Shown: positions 18,144-25,801 of the stretch, piece by piece
How the letters are laid out: every line of letters starts with the position of its first letter
Numbering within the stretch: position 1 is the first letter of the stretch
Assembly (NCBI GenBank): GCA_030427635.1
Contig: JAUIBA010000004.1
Span: 124,001-188,000 of the forward strand
Reading direction: 5' to 3'
Length of the DNA stretch: 64,000 nt
Source of the DNA: Bacteroidia bacterium
GTDB lineage: Bacteria; Bacteroidota; Bacteroidia; Chitinophagales; Chitinophagaceae
The notes under the pieces: generated by a model
What the model saw: only the letters and a program-made list of their open reading frames with translations
What the model was told of the DNA's origin: nothing
Databases searched by the model: none
Translations under genes and position numbers: made by a program

Positions 18144-19283
18144 CTACAACAACTCTGCCAGCTTCTCTACTACAGCATCTACCTGCTCTTTGGTATTATG
18201 ACGACAGAAGGAAAACCTTATAGGCACCATTCCAGCCGACTGACCGTTATAGATTGCTTTTATCACATGACTTACAGAGTTGGCGCCACTTGTGCAGGCA
18301 CTGCCGCCACTCACGCATATACCGTTCATATCCAGATTGAACAGCAGGAGCTCAGAACGGTCTGTCATTGGGAAGGATACATTCAGTACCGTGTACAAAC
18401 TGCTGCCAAAAGTATCTCCGTTAAATATTACACCCGGAAACTTCTCTTTCAGCCTTTCTGCCATGTACATTTTCAGCCCTTTCACATGCTCACTATCCTG
18501 CTCATAGCGTTCTGTAGCCAGCTCCAGCGCTTTGGCAAAACCTACTATGCCATATATGTTTTCAGTACCGGCACGCATATTGCGCTCCTGTGCACCTCCG
18601 TTCAGGTATGGCTTTATCTGTATATTTTCATTCACATACAGGATGCCCACACCTTTAGGTCCGTGAAACTTATGTGCAGCTCCGTTCAGGAAATGCACTT
18701 TCAGTCCCTTTACATCTATAGGATAGTGTCCTACGGTCTGCACCGTATCTGAATGAAAAATTGCATTGTATTTCTCACACAGGTCGCCTACTGCTTTTAT
18801 TTTCAGCAGGTTACCCACCTCATTATTGGCATGCATCAGCGTCACCAGACTACGCTCACTGCTTCCGGCCAGCAGCTCTTCCAGGTGCTGCAGGTCTATG
18901 TGTCCGTTATCTGTAAGCTTTACAAAGCTCAGCTTTGCCTGCCCTGTATGTGCCAGAAACTCTACAGTATGCAGGGTAGCATGGTGCTCCAGTGGCGATG
19001 ATATGATATGCCTGCACCCCAGGTCACGTACCGCACAGTTGATGGCTGTATTGGTACTTTCCGTACCACCTGATGTAAAGAATATCTCGCCGGGATTGGC
19101 ATTGAGTATCTTAGCTACCGACTTACGTGCATTTTCTATCGCTATTTTCGTTTCCCTGCCATAAGAATAAACCGATGAAGGATTACCGAATTTTTCCGAT
19201 AAAAAAGGCATCATTGCATCCAGCACTTCAGGATCCATAGAAGTGGTAGCTGCATTGTCAAAGTAAATACGATTCATTGCCAT
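18144..19283 (-). CDS. Cysteine desulfurase (NifS/IscS family)
   Basis: PLP enzyme that takes sulfur from cysteine for Fe-S clusters or tRNA thiolation. 379 residues. Landmarks: IYFDNAATTSMDPEVLDAM, FTSGGTESTNTAI, the PLP lysine in AAHKFHGPKGVGILYV, and the persulfide Cys in ICVSGGSACTSGANSVSHV on the long mobile loop, a class I (IscS/NifS) feature. No iscU or other Fe-S assembly genes are adjacent; the downstream partner is murB. A TAATTTTG -7 box lies 17 bases upstream of the ATG, so this gene probably heads the transcript. Confidence 0.94.
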   Translation of the reverse strand: MAMNRIYFDNAATTSMDPEVLDAMMPFLSEKFGNPSSVYSYGRETKIAIENARKSVAKILNANPGEIFFTSGGTESTNTAINCAVRDLGCRHIISSPLEHHATLHTVEFLAHTGQAKLSFVKLTDNGHIDLQHLEELLAGSSERSLVTLMHANNEVGNLLKIKAVGDLCEKYNAIFHSDTVQTVGHYPIDVKGLKVHFLNGAAHKFHGPKGVGILYVNENIQIKPYLNGGAQERNMRAGTENIYGIVGFAKALELATERYEQDSEHVKGLKMYMAERLKEKFPGVIFNGDTFGSSLYTVLNVSFPMTDRSELLLFNLDMNGICVSGGSACTSGANSVSHVIKAIYNGQSAGMVPIRFSFCRHNTKEQVDAVVEKLAELL

Positions 19284-19299
19284 TAGAATTTTAAGAGGG

Positions 19300-19307
19300 C
19301 AAAATTA
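19300..19307 (-). promoter_or_regulatory. -7 promoter box of the cysteine desulfurase-murB unit
   Basis: On the minus strand the sequence reads TAATTTTG, a match to TANNTTTG, 17 bases before the ATG. A -33 element is not clear. Confidence 0.45.
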
Positions 19308-19347
19308 ACCTAAATAAATTTTACAGGGTATTCCTGGCACAAGAGAA

Positions 19348-20049
19348 TTAAAAACGACGCATTTTCCATACGCCATACATCGCCTCTTTGATGATGTTGC
19401 CCGACATTTTAGACACGCCTTCCTTACGATCTTTGAACGTGATAGGCACTTCCTTTATTTTGAAGCCCAGCTTCCATGCACGGTATTTCATTTCTATCTG
19501 AAATGCATAACCTACAAAGTGTACCTCATCCAGCGGTATCGCCCTTAATACCCTTGCCGAATAACATAAAAAGCCTGCCGTAGGGTCATCTACCGGCATC
19601 CAGGTTATCAGCCTTGTGTACATTGCCCCACCTTTTGAGATAAAGATTCTGTCCCACGGCCAGTTTACTACCTTGCCGCCACGGGTATAGCGCGAGCCTA
19701 CTACCAGATCTGCACCACCGGCACAGGCTTCATACAGCCGGTCCAGGTCGTCAGGATTATGCGAAAAATCCGCATCCATCTCAAATATGTAGTCATATTC
19801 ATGAGCCAGAGCCCACTTGAAACCTGCTATATATGCACGCCCCAGACCTGACTTTTCAGAACGCTCCATCAGGTGCAGGTTATCACCATATTCCCGCTGT
19901 AGTGTTTTCACAATAGCGCCGGTACCATCAGGTGAGCCATCATCTACTATCAGTATATGATAACCTCCTGACAAAGAGAATACCTTCCGGATTATCTTTT
20001 CAATATTCTCCTTTTCGTTATACGTTGGTATGATAACAAGTTTCCTCAA
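19348..20049 (-). CDS. Polyprenol monophosphomannose synthase-like GT2 glycosyltransferase
   Basis: Family 2 glycosyltransferase that would load a sugar onto polyprenyl phosphate at the inner membrane, supplying GT-C enzymes. Start: the track uses a TTG that appears to lie in a -7-like TTATTTTG box. The in-frame TTG nine codons later gives MRKLVIIPTYNEKENIEKI, the usual N-terminus. Core motifs are ILIVDDGSPDGTGAIV, EMDADFSHNPDDLDRLYEA (metal-binding DxD), VVGSRYTRGGKVVNWPWDR and KEVPITFKDRKEGVSKMSG. There are no C-terminal membrane helices, as in the short Dpm1 type. It could serve the TMTC-like or DUF2723 proteins in this window, by inference. Confidence 0.9.
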   Translation of the reverse strand: MRKLVIIPTYNEKENIEKIIRKVFSLSGGYHILIVDDGSPDGTGAIVKTLQREYGDNLHLMERSEKSGLGRAYIAGFKWALAHEYDYIFEMDADFSHNPDDLDRLYEACAGGADLVVGSRYTRGGKVVNWPWDRIFISKGGAMYTRLITWMPVDDPTAGFLCYSARVLRAIPLDEVHFVGYAFQIEMKYRAWKLGFKIKEVPITFKDRKEGVSKMSGNIIKEAMYGVWKMRRF

Positions 20050-20115
20050 GAGGGCATGTGCTGAATCAGGCGGCAAAATAATGATTAACTAAGGATTTAC
20101 GGCTAAAAAAAAATG

Positions 20116-20907
20116 CTAAACTTTCAGACCAGACTTTCTAAGCTTCATTCTGTTAAGTATCTCAGATATTTTCTGCTTCGTATGCAGGGCAAAATCTGCC
20201 TGCATCATCCAGTCATAATACTGGGGCTCCTCTGTGAAAACATCCTCTACCTTTCTGCCCTTATGCTTCCCGAAATTGAATACCGGATGCCCGTCCTTCA
20301 TCACTATGCGGCGTGCATAGTCCACATACTCATCATTATTGGTGAATTTGTGCAGCGCAGGCACATCATGCCCCAGATTATCATAGCGTTCCAGTTGTGC
20401 CTCCAGCACCTCTATGGTAGCCTCTATATCAGCTTCTGCACTATGTGCATTAGTCAGCTCCTTGCTACAGTAAAATGCATAAGCCGCACTCAGTGTACGT
20501 GCTTCCATCTTAAAGAATATCTGCTGCACATCTATCATCTGCCGCTCGGTAAAGTCCACATTGATACCCACCCGCAGAAACTCCTCTGCCAGCAACGGCA
20601 GGTCAAATTTGCTGGAGTTATACCCGCCCAGGTCACACCCGCGCATCCAGTCATAAAGGTTATGCGCTATCTGGCGAAAGGTAGGACTGTTAGCCACGTC
20701 CTCATCCTTTATCCCGTGTATAGCAGTGCTTTCTGCAGGTATAGGTATTCCGGGGTTTACCCGCTTCACATATTTATCACGTTTTCCGTCAGGCGATATC
20801 TTTACCAGGGCCAGCTCTATGATACGGTCGCGGGCATTATCTGTACCCGTCGTTTCCAGATCAAAGAATATTATAGGTCTTTTAAGCGTCAGTTTGGGCA
20901 TTTGCAT
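20116..20907 (-). CDS. DEDDh 3'-5' exonuclease (ExoX/DnaQ-like)
   Basis: A 263-residue nuclease. Exo I: IIFFDLETTGTDNARDRIIEL. Exo II: LGGYNSSKFDLPLLAEEF. Exo III: NAHSAEADIEATIEVL, with the His of the DEDDh group. The C-terminal 60 residues (FNFGKHKGRKVEDVFTEEPQYYDWMM) form the small domain found at the end of ExoX-like exonucleases. A role in DNA repair or proofreading is likely; the protein is not fused to a polymerase. Its ATG overlaps the last base of the mpl stop codon (TAATG), indicating coupled translation. Confidence 0.92.
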   Translation of the reverse strand: MQMPKLTLKRPIIFFDLETTGTDNARDRIIELALVKISPDGKRDKYVKRVNPGIPIPAESTAIHGIKDEDVANSPTFRQIAHNLYDWMRGCDLGGYNSSKFDLPLLAEEFLRVGINVDFTERQMIDVQQIFFKMEARTLSAAYAFYCSKELTNAHSAEADIEATIEVLEAQLERYDNLGHDVPALHKFTNNDEYVDYARRIVMKDGHPVFNFGKHKGRKVEDVFTEEPQYYDWMMQADFALHTKQKISEILNRMKLRKSGLKV

Positions 20908-22271
20908 TATTTCTGATGCGAACTTACGCTATTCCAGTCAATTCCGTCAAAAGTACCAGAGCTCATCAGCAGCAGGAATACAGGCTTTTCACGTCCGCTT
21001 ATACCCTCCTCTACCGTCTGCTTCAGCTCCGCAGCATTATGTATCACATGCATATCTTCCCTGCCAAAGTAGCTGCGCACCACATCAGGCACCAGCATAG
21101 GCAGCCCCTTCAGCTGCAGCGCATGATGGCTGAAAAATACAATAGCCTCATCGGCCCCCTTCATACTACCATCATACTCTTTCAGAAACTGCTCATTAAG
21201 ACTGCTGTAGGTGTGCAGCTCAAAACAGGCCACGAGATAATGCTCCGGCCATGCCTCACGCACCGCATCCAGCGTAGCCTTCAGCTTTGATGGCGCATGT
21301 GCAAAATCCCGGTACACTATCAGCCCCGGCTCTTCCTTCACCTTTTCCAGTCTGCGGGCAGCACCGGTAAAGGTGGCTGCAGCCTCATAGCACGCCTGCT
21401 CACTCACCCCCAGCTCCATACACACATCTATAGCTGCACGCATATTCAGAATATTGTGCCGGCCAAATACAGACACTTTCATATTGCCATATGCGGTTTC
21501 CAGTACCGGATAGCCATCCTCATAATGGAAAGGCGGTGTTACATAAGCACGCTTCACCAGCTTATCGGCACTGGTAGCTATAGCCCTTATCACTTCTGCA
21601 TCCTCACCATTATAAAACACACTGTTACCCTCCTCTATATGACCCAGATAATACTGAAACTGCCAGAAATAGTTATCGTAAGTAGGAAACACATTTATAT
21701 GGTCCCATGCTATACCGCTCAGCACCGTTATATCCGGGTGGTAAAAGAAGATTTTGGGGCGCTTCTCCTCTGCCGAAGCCGGATATTCATCCCCTTCCAG
21801 AATGATGAGCGGAGCATCCGTAAGCTTTACCGACTGCTCAAAACCCGGCACCCGCGCCCCTACCAGATAGTCAAAGTCCATACCCTGCGCCCGCAGTATA
21901 TGCATTATCATAGAGGTAATGGTAGTCTTGCCATGGCTACCAGCCACCACTACCCGCTTCTTGGTCTTACTCACCTCATATACATACTGCGGAAAAGAAT
22001 AAACCGGTATACCTGCCGCCTTCGCCGCCAGCAGCTCAGGATTATCAGCCTTTGCATGCATACCCAGCACTACCGCATCCAGCCCCGGCACTATCTTCTC
22101 AGGATACCAGCCATACACCTGCGGCAGTATACCGGCCGCAGCCAGATTACTCTTTGCCGGATCGGTTATTTCATCATCACTGCCTGTTACCATATAGCCC
22201 TTCCGGTGAAGCGCCAGCGCCAGTTGGTGCATGATAGCGCCCCCTATGGCTATGAAGTGTATATGCTGCAT
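20907..22271 (-). CDS. mpl: UDP-N-acetylmuramate:tripeptide ligase Mpl
   Basis: Mur-ligase family enzyme that recycles peptidoglycan tripeptide by joining it to UDP-MurNAc. The start is set at MQHIHFIAIGGAIMHQLALALH, the normal N-terminus; the track begins 11 codons earlier. Landmarks: KGYMVTGSDDEI; P-loop VVVAGSHGKTTITSMIMHIL (GSHGKTT is typical of Mpl/MurC); ILEGDEYPASAEEKRPKIFFY; HINVFPTYDNYFWQFQ; and FTGAARRLEKVKEEPGLIVYRDFAHAPSKLKATL. 454 residues. Mpl rather than MurC is supported by GGAIMHQLA and the EGDEYPA stretch. It is coupled to the exonuclease gene. Confidence 0.94.
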   Translation of the reverse strand: MQHIHFIAIGGAIMHQLALALHRKGYMVTGSDDEITDPAKSNLAAAGILPQVYGWYPEKIVPGLDAVVLGMHAKADNPELLAAKAAGIPVYSFPQYVYEVSKTKKRVVVAGSHGKTTITSMIMHILRAQGMDFDYLVGARVPGFEQSVKLTDAPLIILEGDEYPASAEEKRPKIFFYHPDITVLSGIAWDHINVFPTYDNYFWQFQYYLGHIEEGNSVFYNGEDAEVIRAIATSADKLVKRAYVTPPFHYEDGYPVLETAYGNMKVSVFGRHNILNMRAAIDVCMELGVSEQACYEAAATFTGAARRLEKVKEEPGLIVYRDFAHAPSKLKATLDAVREAWPEHYLVACFELHTYSSLNEQFLKEYDGSMKGADEAIVFFSHHALQLKGLPMLVPDVVRSYFGREDMHVIHNAAELKQTVEEGISGREKPVFLLLMSSGTFDGIDWNSVSSHQK

Positions 22272-22301
22272 TTTTGTTTTTCGTTTTTTTGTATCTTCGT
22301 A

Positions 22302-22309
22302 CAAAGTTA
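22302..22309 (-). promoter_or_regulatory. -7 promoter box of mpl
   Basis: Minus-strand TAACTTTG matches TANNTTTG and lies 30 bases before the mpl ATG. No good -33 element was found. Confidence 0.4.
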
Positions 22310-22344
22310 ACTTAGCTTTTTACTATTTAATAATCGAACAAGGT

Positions 22345-22482
22345 ATGCAACTCTTTTACAAGATAAGTCGCGTATGCTCACTCATAGCTATCGCAATAGT
22401 ACTCACCATGTCGTCCTGCGGCACTAAAAAGTATGGCTGTCCGGGTCACATGTTTACGCCTCCGGCAGAAATGTTACCATAA
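22345..22482 (+). CDS. Very small lipoprotein (45 residues)
   Basis: A short ORF hidden in a longer track frame. It starts MQLFYKISRVCSLIAIAIVL and has a lipobox TMSSC-GTKKYGC. After the anchor only about 20 residues remain, ending in FTPPAEMLP. The signal peptide is convincing, and the CGTKKYGCPG stretch recalls the CKKxYxC start of the Cys-patterned lipoproteins elsewhere in the window. It is divergent from mpl and upstream of the tRNA promoter. It could instead be a non-coding stretch; conservation in relatives would decide. Confidence 0.55.
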   Translation: MQLFYKISRVCSLIAIAIVLTMSSCGTKKYGCPGHMFTPPAEMLP

Positions 22483-22572
22483 TACCTCGTTTTTTATTGC
22501 CCCTGCCATCCATGGCAGGGAACATTACTTTTATTCCCGGCACAGATACTGTTACTGCACACAAAATTCTGT

Positions 22573-22602
22573 TTTGTCTGTTGCACACATTTATTACCTT
22601 TG
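22573..22602 (+). promoter_or_regulatory. Promoter of tRNA-Ser
   Basis: TTTG (22573-22576) and TACCTTTG (22595-22602) are separated by 18 bases, the canonical spacing for the Bacteroidota primary sigma factor. Transcription would start about 15 bases before the mature tRNA. Confidence 0.75.
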
Positions 22603-22624
22603 CCGCCCCCTCGCAAGAGGAATC

Positions 22625-22713
22625 GGAGAGATGCTCGAGTGGTTGAAGAGGCACGCCTGGAAAGTGTGTATATCTGTCAAAGGGTATCCAGGGTTCGAAT
22701 CCCTGTCTCTCCG
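22625..22713 (+). tRNA. tRNA-Ser (anticodon GGA)
   Basis: An 89-base cloverleaf. The acceptor arm is GGAGAGA / TCTCTCC with discriminator G. The anticodon stem-loop CACGC-CTGGAAA-GTGTG places GGA at positions 34-36. A long class II variable arm follows, and the T-arm reads CAGGGTTCGAATCCCTG. CCA is not fully encoded (CC only follows the discriminator). The 3' end is the reference for the direct repeats described downstream. Confidence 0.95.
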
Positions 22714-22770
22714 CCTTCGCCCGCCGAAGCGGGCTACGGCGGACAAAGTCCGCAAGTAGTGCCGCGAAGG
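22714..22770 (+). repeat. GC-rich multi-hairpin element behind tRNA-Ser
   Basis: An outer pair CCTTCGC / GCGAAGG encloses two perfect 6-bp hairpins, GCCCGC-CGAA-GCGGGC and GCGGAC-AAA-GTCCGC. The structure starts immediately after the tRNA discriminator and is much more GC-rich than its surroundings. It resembles REP-type structured elements. A degenerate relative follows the second tRNA-tail copy near 27,121. Confidence 0.6.
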
Positions 22771-22791
22771 AGGGCCGCCCGAAATGGGCCT

Positions 22792-22830
22792 ATACCCAAC
22801 AGAGATTAAATCTTTGTTGGGTATTTTATT
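22792..22830 (+). terminator. Rho-independent terminator of tRNA-Ser transcript
   Basis: A 10-bp stem ATACCCAACA / TGTTGGGTAT is followed by TTTATTTG. It lies between the structured element and the GIY-YIG gene. Confidence 0.75.
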
Positions 22831-22857
22831 TGTACTTTCAGAGATATTTCTATCCCG

Positions 22858-23097
22858 GTGTGGTACAACGTTTATATCCTGGAACTCAGCAATGGCAAAC
22901 ATTACGTAGGCTGCACAATCAACGTAAAGGAAAGATTCATACGACATACAAAAGGCTATGTACCAGCTACCAGATTACATTTACCTGTAAGACTTTTATG
23001 GTGCTGCTCCTTCCCTGATAGATATAAAGCTTACGATTTTGAGCGGTATTTGAAATCTGGTTCCGGAAGAGCGTTTGCTTCGAAGCATCTCTACTAA
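22858..23097 (+). CDS. GIY-YIG nuclease family protein (short, URI type)
   Basis: A 79-residue single-domain protein. The GIY-YIG core is VYILELSNGKHYVGCTINVKERFIRHTKGY, with Arg in the ERFIRH helix. The final segment is YDFERYLKSGSGRAFASKHLY, where the Glu of the active site is FE. The start codon is GTG. Such short genes are common in Bacteroidota directly behind tRNA genes and are suspected mobile cassettes; their substrate is unknown. A truncated relative (AHVCILELSNSKHYIG) lies at 27265. It forms the intact core of the cassette discussed in the findings. Confidence 0.88.
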   Translation: MWYNVYILELSNGKHYVGCTINVKERFIRHTKGYVPATRLHLPVRLLWCCSFPDRYKAYDFERYLKSGSGRAFASKHLY

Positions 23098-23130
23098 AAA
23101 TCAGCAGCACTCGCTAATCTTCTATAAAAA

Positions 23131-23213
23131 TTCGAAAATTGTCCCTTACAGCCCGCAGAAATGTAAAACCCGCGCTTTTCGTGGGTTTTGTCGTTCGAAC
23201 TGTCCCACCTCCT
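23131..23213 (+). repeat. Cassette-end repeat, copy A
   Basis: Three blocks occur here in the order TTCGAAAATTGTCCC, CCGCAGAAATGTAAA, CACCTCCT. The same three blocks in the same order recur at 25621-25694. A hairpin AAAACCCGC / GTGGGTTTT (23165-23189) lies inside this copy. It marks the boundary between the GIY-YIG gene and the three-gene cargo operon. Confidence 0.6.
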
Positions 23214-23250
23214 CATTTTATTGGACAATATAAAAATATTCTTCAGGTAA

Positions 23251-23275
23251 AAAAACGTGTTTTTCACGTTTTTCC
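23251..23275 (+). terminator. Hairpin terminator before the cargo operon
   Basis: A 9-bp stem AAAAACGTG / CACGTTTTT with a TTTTT loop. It insulates the cargo operon from transcription coming through the GIY-YIG cassette. No confident promoter box was found in the remaining 66 bases before the first gene. Confidence 0.6.
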
Positions 23276-23341
23276 CAAATTACTTTGATAATACATTTGA
23301 TAGTAAGCATTGCAGTCTTTCACACTTAAAACAAAAAATGT

Positions 23342-23761
23342 ATGCTGAATAAGATTTTTCAGAAAAGCACAAAGAAGAAAGGTGCAATACCCACATCGCT
23401 TGTCGAGACAAATGGCCTATGCACTTACTCATTTTCAGTCGTATGGACTAACAATGGTAGCAGCCTCTCCCTATACTCGTTAAACGCCAAACTGTCATCA
23501 AGTGGCAATTGGGTGAAATTGATTAGCATAGTCATTACCGATGATGATGGGGAAATTACCATCCAGATCGGCAACTTTGCAAAGGGTACTAGTATAGATA
23601 TGTTATTCGGAGTTTATCCTATGCAGGATATTCCCGAAGCGGCTATTTATGTGACTAATATGACGGAAGGCACTTCACAACAAACAGCTCCAGCAAATGG
23701 TACGCAGAAGCTCACCAAAGCTACAGCTTGGAATGGTCAATTCACAATAATATTATTTTAA
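23342..23761 (+). CDS. Unrecognised protein, first gene of the tRNA-island operon
   Basis: A 139-residue protein that matches no family I know. It has no signal peptide and a Lys-rich N-terminus (NKIFQKSTKKKG). The rest alternates short hydrophobic and polar stretches (SFSVVWTNNGSSLSLYSL, WVKLISIVITDDDGEITIQIG), so a beta-rich fold is likely. The next gene starts one base after its stop, which implies a shared function. The gene is AT-richer than the flanking core genes. Its place inside the repeat-bounded island suggests horizontal arrival. A phage or toxin-related role is possible but unsupported. Confidence 0.65.
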   Translation: MLNKIFQKSTKKKGAIPTSLVETNGLCTYSFSVVWTNNGSSLSLYSLNAKLSSSGNWVKLISIVITDDDGEITIQIGNFAKGTSIDMLFGVYPMQDIPEAAIYVTNMTEGTSQQTAPANGTQKLTKATAWNGQFTIILF

Positions 23762-23762
23762 C

Positions 23763-24929
23763 ATGAAACATATCATTATTATATCGGGATTCTTATTTTT
23801 GAGCAGTGTTGCAATGGGCCAGCTTCAGGGTGGTTTTATTGCCGATGTGATACTTAACAATCCAAGTGATTATAGAAAACATGTCAAGCCATTAATTACT
23901 TCAGCAGCGGACCATCATTTATCTGACAGAGCAAGCTCGTTTACAGGTTCTAGCTATTTGTTTAGCTCAATAGACCTTTCGTCATATGAGTTGCTGTCGG
24001 CCAATCTATCGTTCACCAATGAGCAAAATAATGCTAAAGTAGTTTTCGCTCCTTACAAATTAAATAACCGGCCAGTAAGCGCATTAGCAGAAGGCATTAA
24101 ATTCAACTTGGCGTTACAAGATAATGTCGCCACGATTGGTGCCGCATTTGGTCATGACAATTCTTCATACCGATCAAAGAAATCCATAAAGCTCAGAAAG
24201 AAATTCTTTGACGATAATCCTATCCCCACACCTGAGGCATGGGAAGTTACCAAACATGGGTCCTTTAGCGAGTATGAGGCCCATGTGCTTAATCCGTTTA
24301 CACGAAAAATGATGGACAGCCTCCTCCTTGCTTTTGACGAAAGTCGAGCGAAAAGTGTTTTCAAATGGTCAGCCGGTTACAATATACAGTTGTTCCCGAA
24401 CCTTTTTGCTCAAGGAAGCGTTTCTAGTTTTGACAGCCTAAATGCGTTCAATATGAAATCACATAATTTTTCAGCAACATGTACATACAGCTGGGATAAT
24501 GCGAGATTTACGGCACGGTCATCTTATAATCAAATTTGGTCTCGTGCCATAGCAGCAGAGGGCCAAAAATTAGTGCCCTATTACGGTCCGTCAATTGCAA
24601 TCAGTGCTCGTCTATTCAGTTTTATGAAAAAAGAGCAACTCCGCAAGTCGGAAAATTATAAGAAAAGCCTGTTCATACCTTCATTGATTTTTGGGGTATC
24701 ATGGGATGGTAAATATGCGGATGGCAGCAAGCAGTACGTACCCTACTATCAGGATAAGATAATGAACAAGACAGTAACAATGCCATATTTTGACATTTTA
24801 ATAACGCCAGCTGCACAATTCAGGATAGGCTTGCCAATTACCAATTCAGTCTACCCTAGTAAAACTAATGAAGTTGCTGGCGGCACAAATATTCAGTATA
24901 ATCTGAAGATATCCGATTTGTCAAAATGA
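23763..24929 (+). CDS. Unrecognised exported protein, possible beta-barrel
   Basis: A 388-residue protein with a clear signal peptide (HIIIISGFLFLSSVAMGQ). The mature part has many alternating strands (NLFAQGSVSSFDSLNAFNMKSHNFSATCTYSW, ARFTARSSYNQIWSRAIAAEG), which suits an outer-membrane or periplasmic beta structure. The last residue is not aromatic, so a classic BamA-type barrel end is absent. No family was recognised. It overlaps the next gene by ATGA and follows the previous one after a single base. The three genes should therefore act together in the envelope. Confidence 0.7.
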   Translation: MKHIIIISGFLFLSSVAMGQLQGGFIADVILNNPSDYRKHVKPLITSAADHHLSDRASSFTGSSYLFSSIDLSSYELLSANLSFTNEQNNAKVVFAPYKLNNRPVSALAEGIKFNLALQDNVATIGAAFGHDNSSYRSKKSIKLRKKFFDDNPIPTPEAWEVTKHGSFSEYEAHVLNPFTRKMMDSLLLAFDESRAKSVFKWSAGYNIQLFPNLFAQGSVSSFDSLNAFNMKSHNFSATCTYSWDNARFTARSSYNQIWSRAIAAEGQKLVPYYGPSIAISARLFSFMKKEQLRKSENYKKSLFIPSLIFGVSWDGKYADGSKQYVPYYQDKIMNKTVTMPYFDILITPAAQFRIGLPITNSVYPSKTNEVAGGTNIQYNLKISDLSK

Positions 24930-25483
24930 TGAATCTAAACATCAAAAGGAAACCCATGAGAACATTCAGAAGCATATTCATTTTAATAGGAGCATTCGCA
25001 TACGGCTGGCTTTTATGTATACTTACCAAAAATGGCATGCCTGATATTATGGCCCTTGCCGTTAGCATCGTAACACCTATTGCAACAGGTGCAGTGATTG
25101 GCAGGCCCATTATAAACAGCATTCGGAGAATGAACAACGAGGACGATAAGGAAAAGTTGATTACCACGATGGCCTCTTTTTTTTGCTTGCTCGCTGTCGG
25201 CATTGCTATCGGATCTACTACTGGAACAATATTTCAAAAGCATGTATTAGCAAATTGGGACAAGGGTGCCGAAAAAGAGGTATGGCAAACTGAAGTTGAA
25301 GGATGGAAACAGATATTGTCGGACCCAAAGGATAAAAACGGTATTGGAATGAAATTGTTCGAGAAGTATCTTGGGAAACCGGTAAATAACCCTAGTCAAA
25401 ATCAGTTGCATTTAACTTCACAGCAAAATTCTCAGCAGGGGTTCACTGCCCCAGCGTCGAAGGATATGCAGAGAACTCAATGA
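24926..25483 (+). CDS. Unrecognised small membrane protein, third gene of island operon
   Basis: A 185-residue protein whose first ~110 residues hold three hydrophobic segments (SIFILIGAFAYGWLLCIL, IMALAVSIVTPIATGAVIG, MASFFCLLAVGIAIGSTTG). A charged tail follows (EKEVWQTEVEGWKQILSDPKDKN), then a Gln/Ser-rich end. The start overlaps the preceding stop by four bases, so translation is coupled. An inner-membrane anchor for the exported partner is a reasonable reading. No homologous family was recognised. Confidence 0.68.
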   Translation: MMNLNIKRKPMRTFRSIFILIGAFAYGWLLCILTKNGMPDIMALAVSIVTPIATGAVIGRPIINSIRRMNNEDDKEKLITTMASFFCLLAVGIAIGSTTGTIFQKHVLANWDKGAEKEVWQTEVEGWKQILSDPKDKNGIGMKLFEKYLGKPVNNPSQNQLHLTSQQNSQQGFTAPASKDMQRTQ

Positions 25484-25620
25484 TGGTGGTTGGGACTCAG
25501 TAAATTATATTGCAAATAATTGCCGGCTGGTACGTTCTGGGGGAATTTTTGAACAACTGCGATCTTTATCAAGCGCTCGTATGGGAATCCAACACTGCGT
25601 TCAAATCCTCAACAAAGAAG

Positions 25621-25694
25621 TTCGAAAGTTGTCCCCTTCCCTCCGCAAGAAGCTCCGCAGAAATGTAGAGCTTTATTGTTTATGCTCACCTCCT
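25621..25694 (+). repeat. Cassette-end repeat, copy B, in a gene-free gap
   Basis: TTCGAAAGTTGTCCCC, CCGCAGAAATGTAGA and CACCTCCT recur in the order seen at copy A. An additional CCCTCCGCAAGAAGCT is inserted between the first two blocks. The gap between the operon and the DUF4062 gene (25484-25801) holds nothing else recognisable; the ORF drawn across it by the track is not a gene. The first block also resembles the sequence before the tRNA-tail copy at 27117. Confidence 0.6.
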
Positions 25695-25801
25695 ATCTCG
25701 CCATACTATTTGATAATGTTGTATTTTAAAACAATCAAATATTGTGTACAAAAAACAGTTTATACAATTATTTACGCAATGCAAATATCATGTAGGTTCA
25801 A

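Noticed and set aside
17775-18752. 325-codon plus-strand frame across murB and the cysteine desulfurase
   Set aside because: It spans two real minus-strand genes and their junction, and has no motif or signal.
21297-22310. 337-codon plus-strand frame opposite mpl
   Set aside because: Antisense shadow of mpl with no recognisable domain.
22600-22809. ORFs crossing tRNA-Ser (RVRIPVSPP)
   Set aside because: This is the translated T-arm of the tRNA; such frames are a common annotation artefact.
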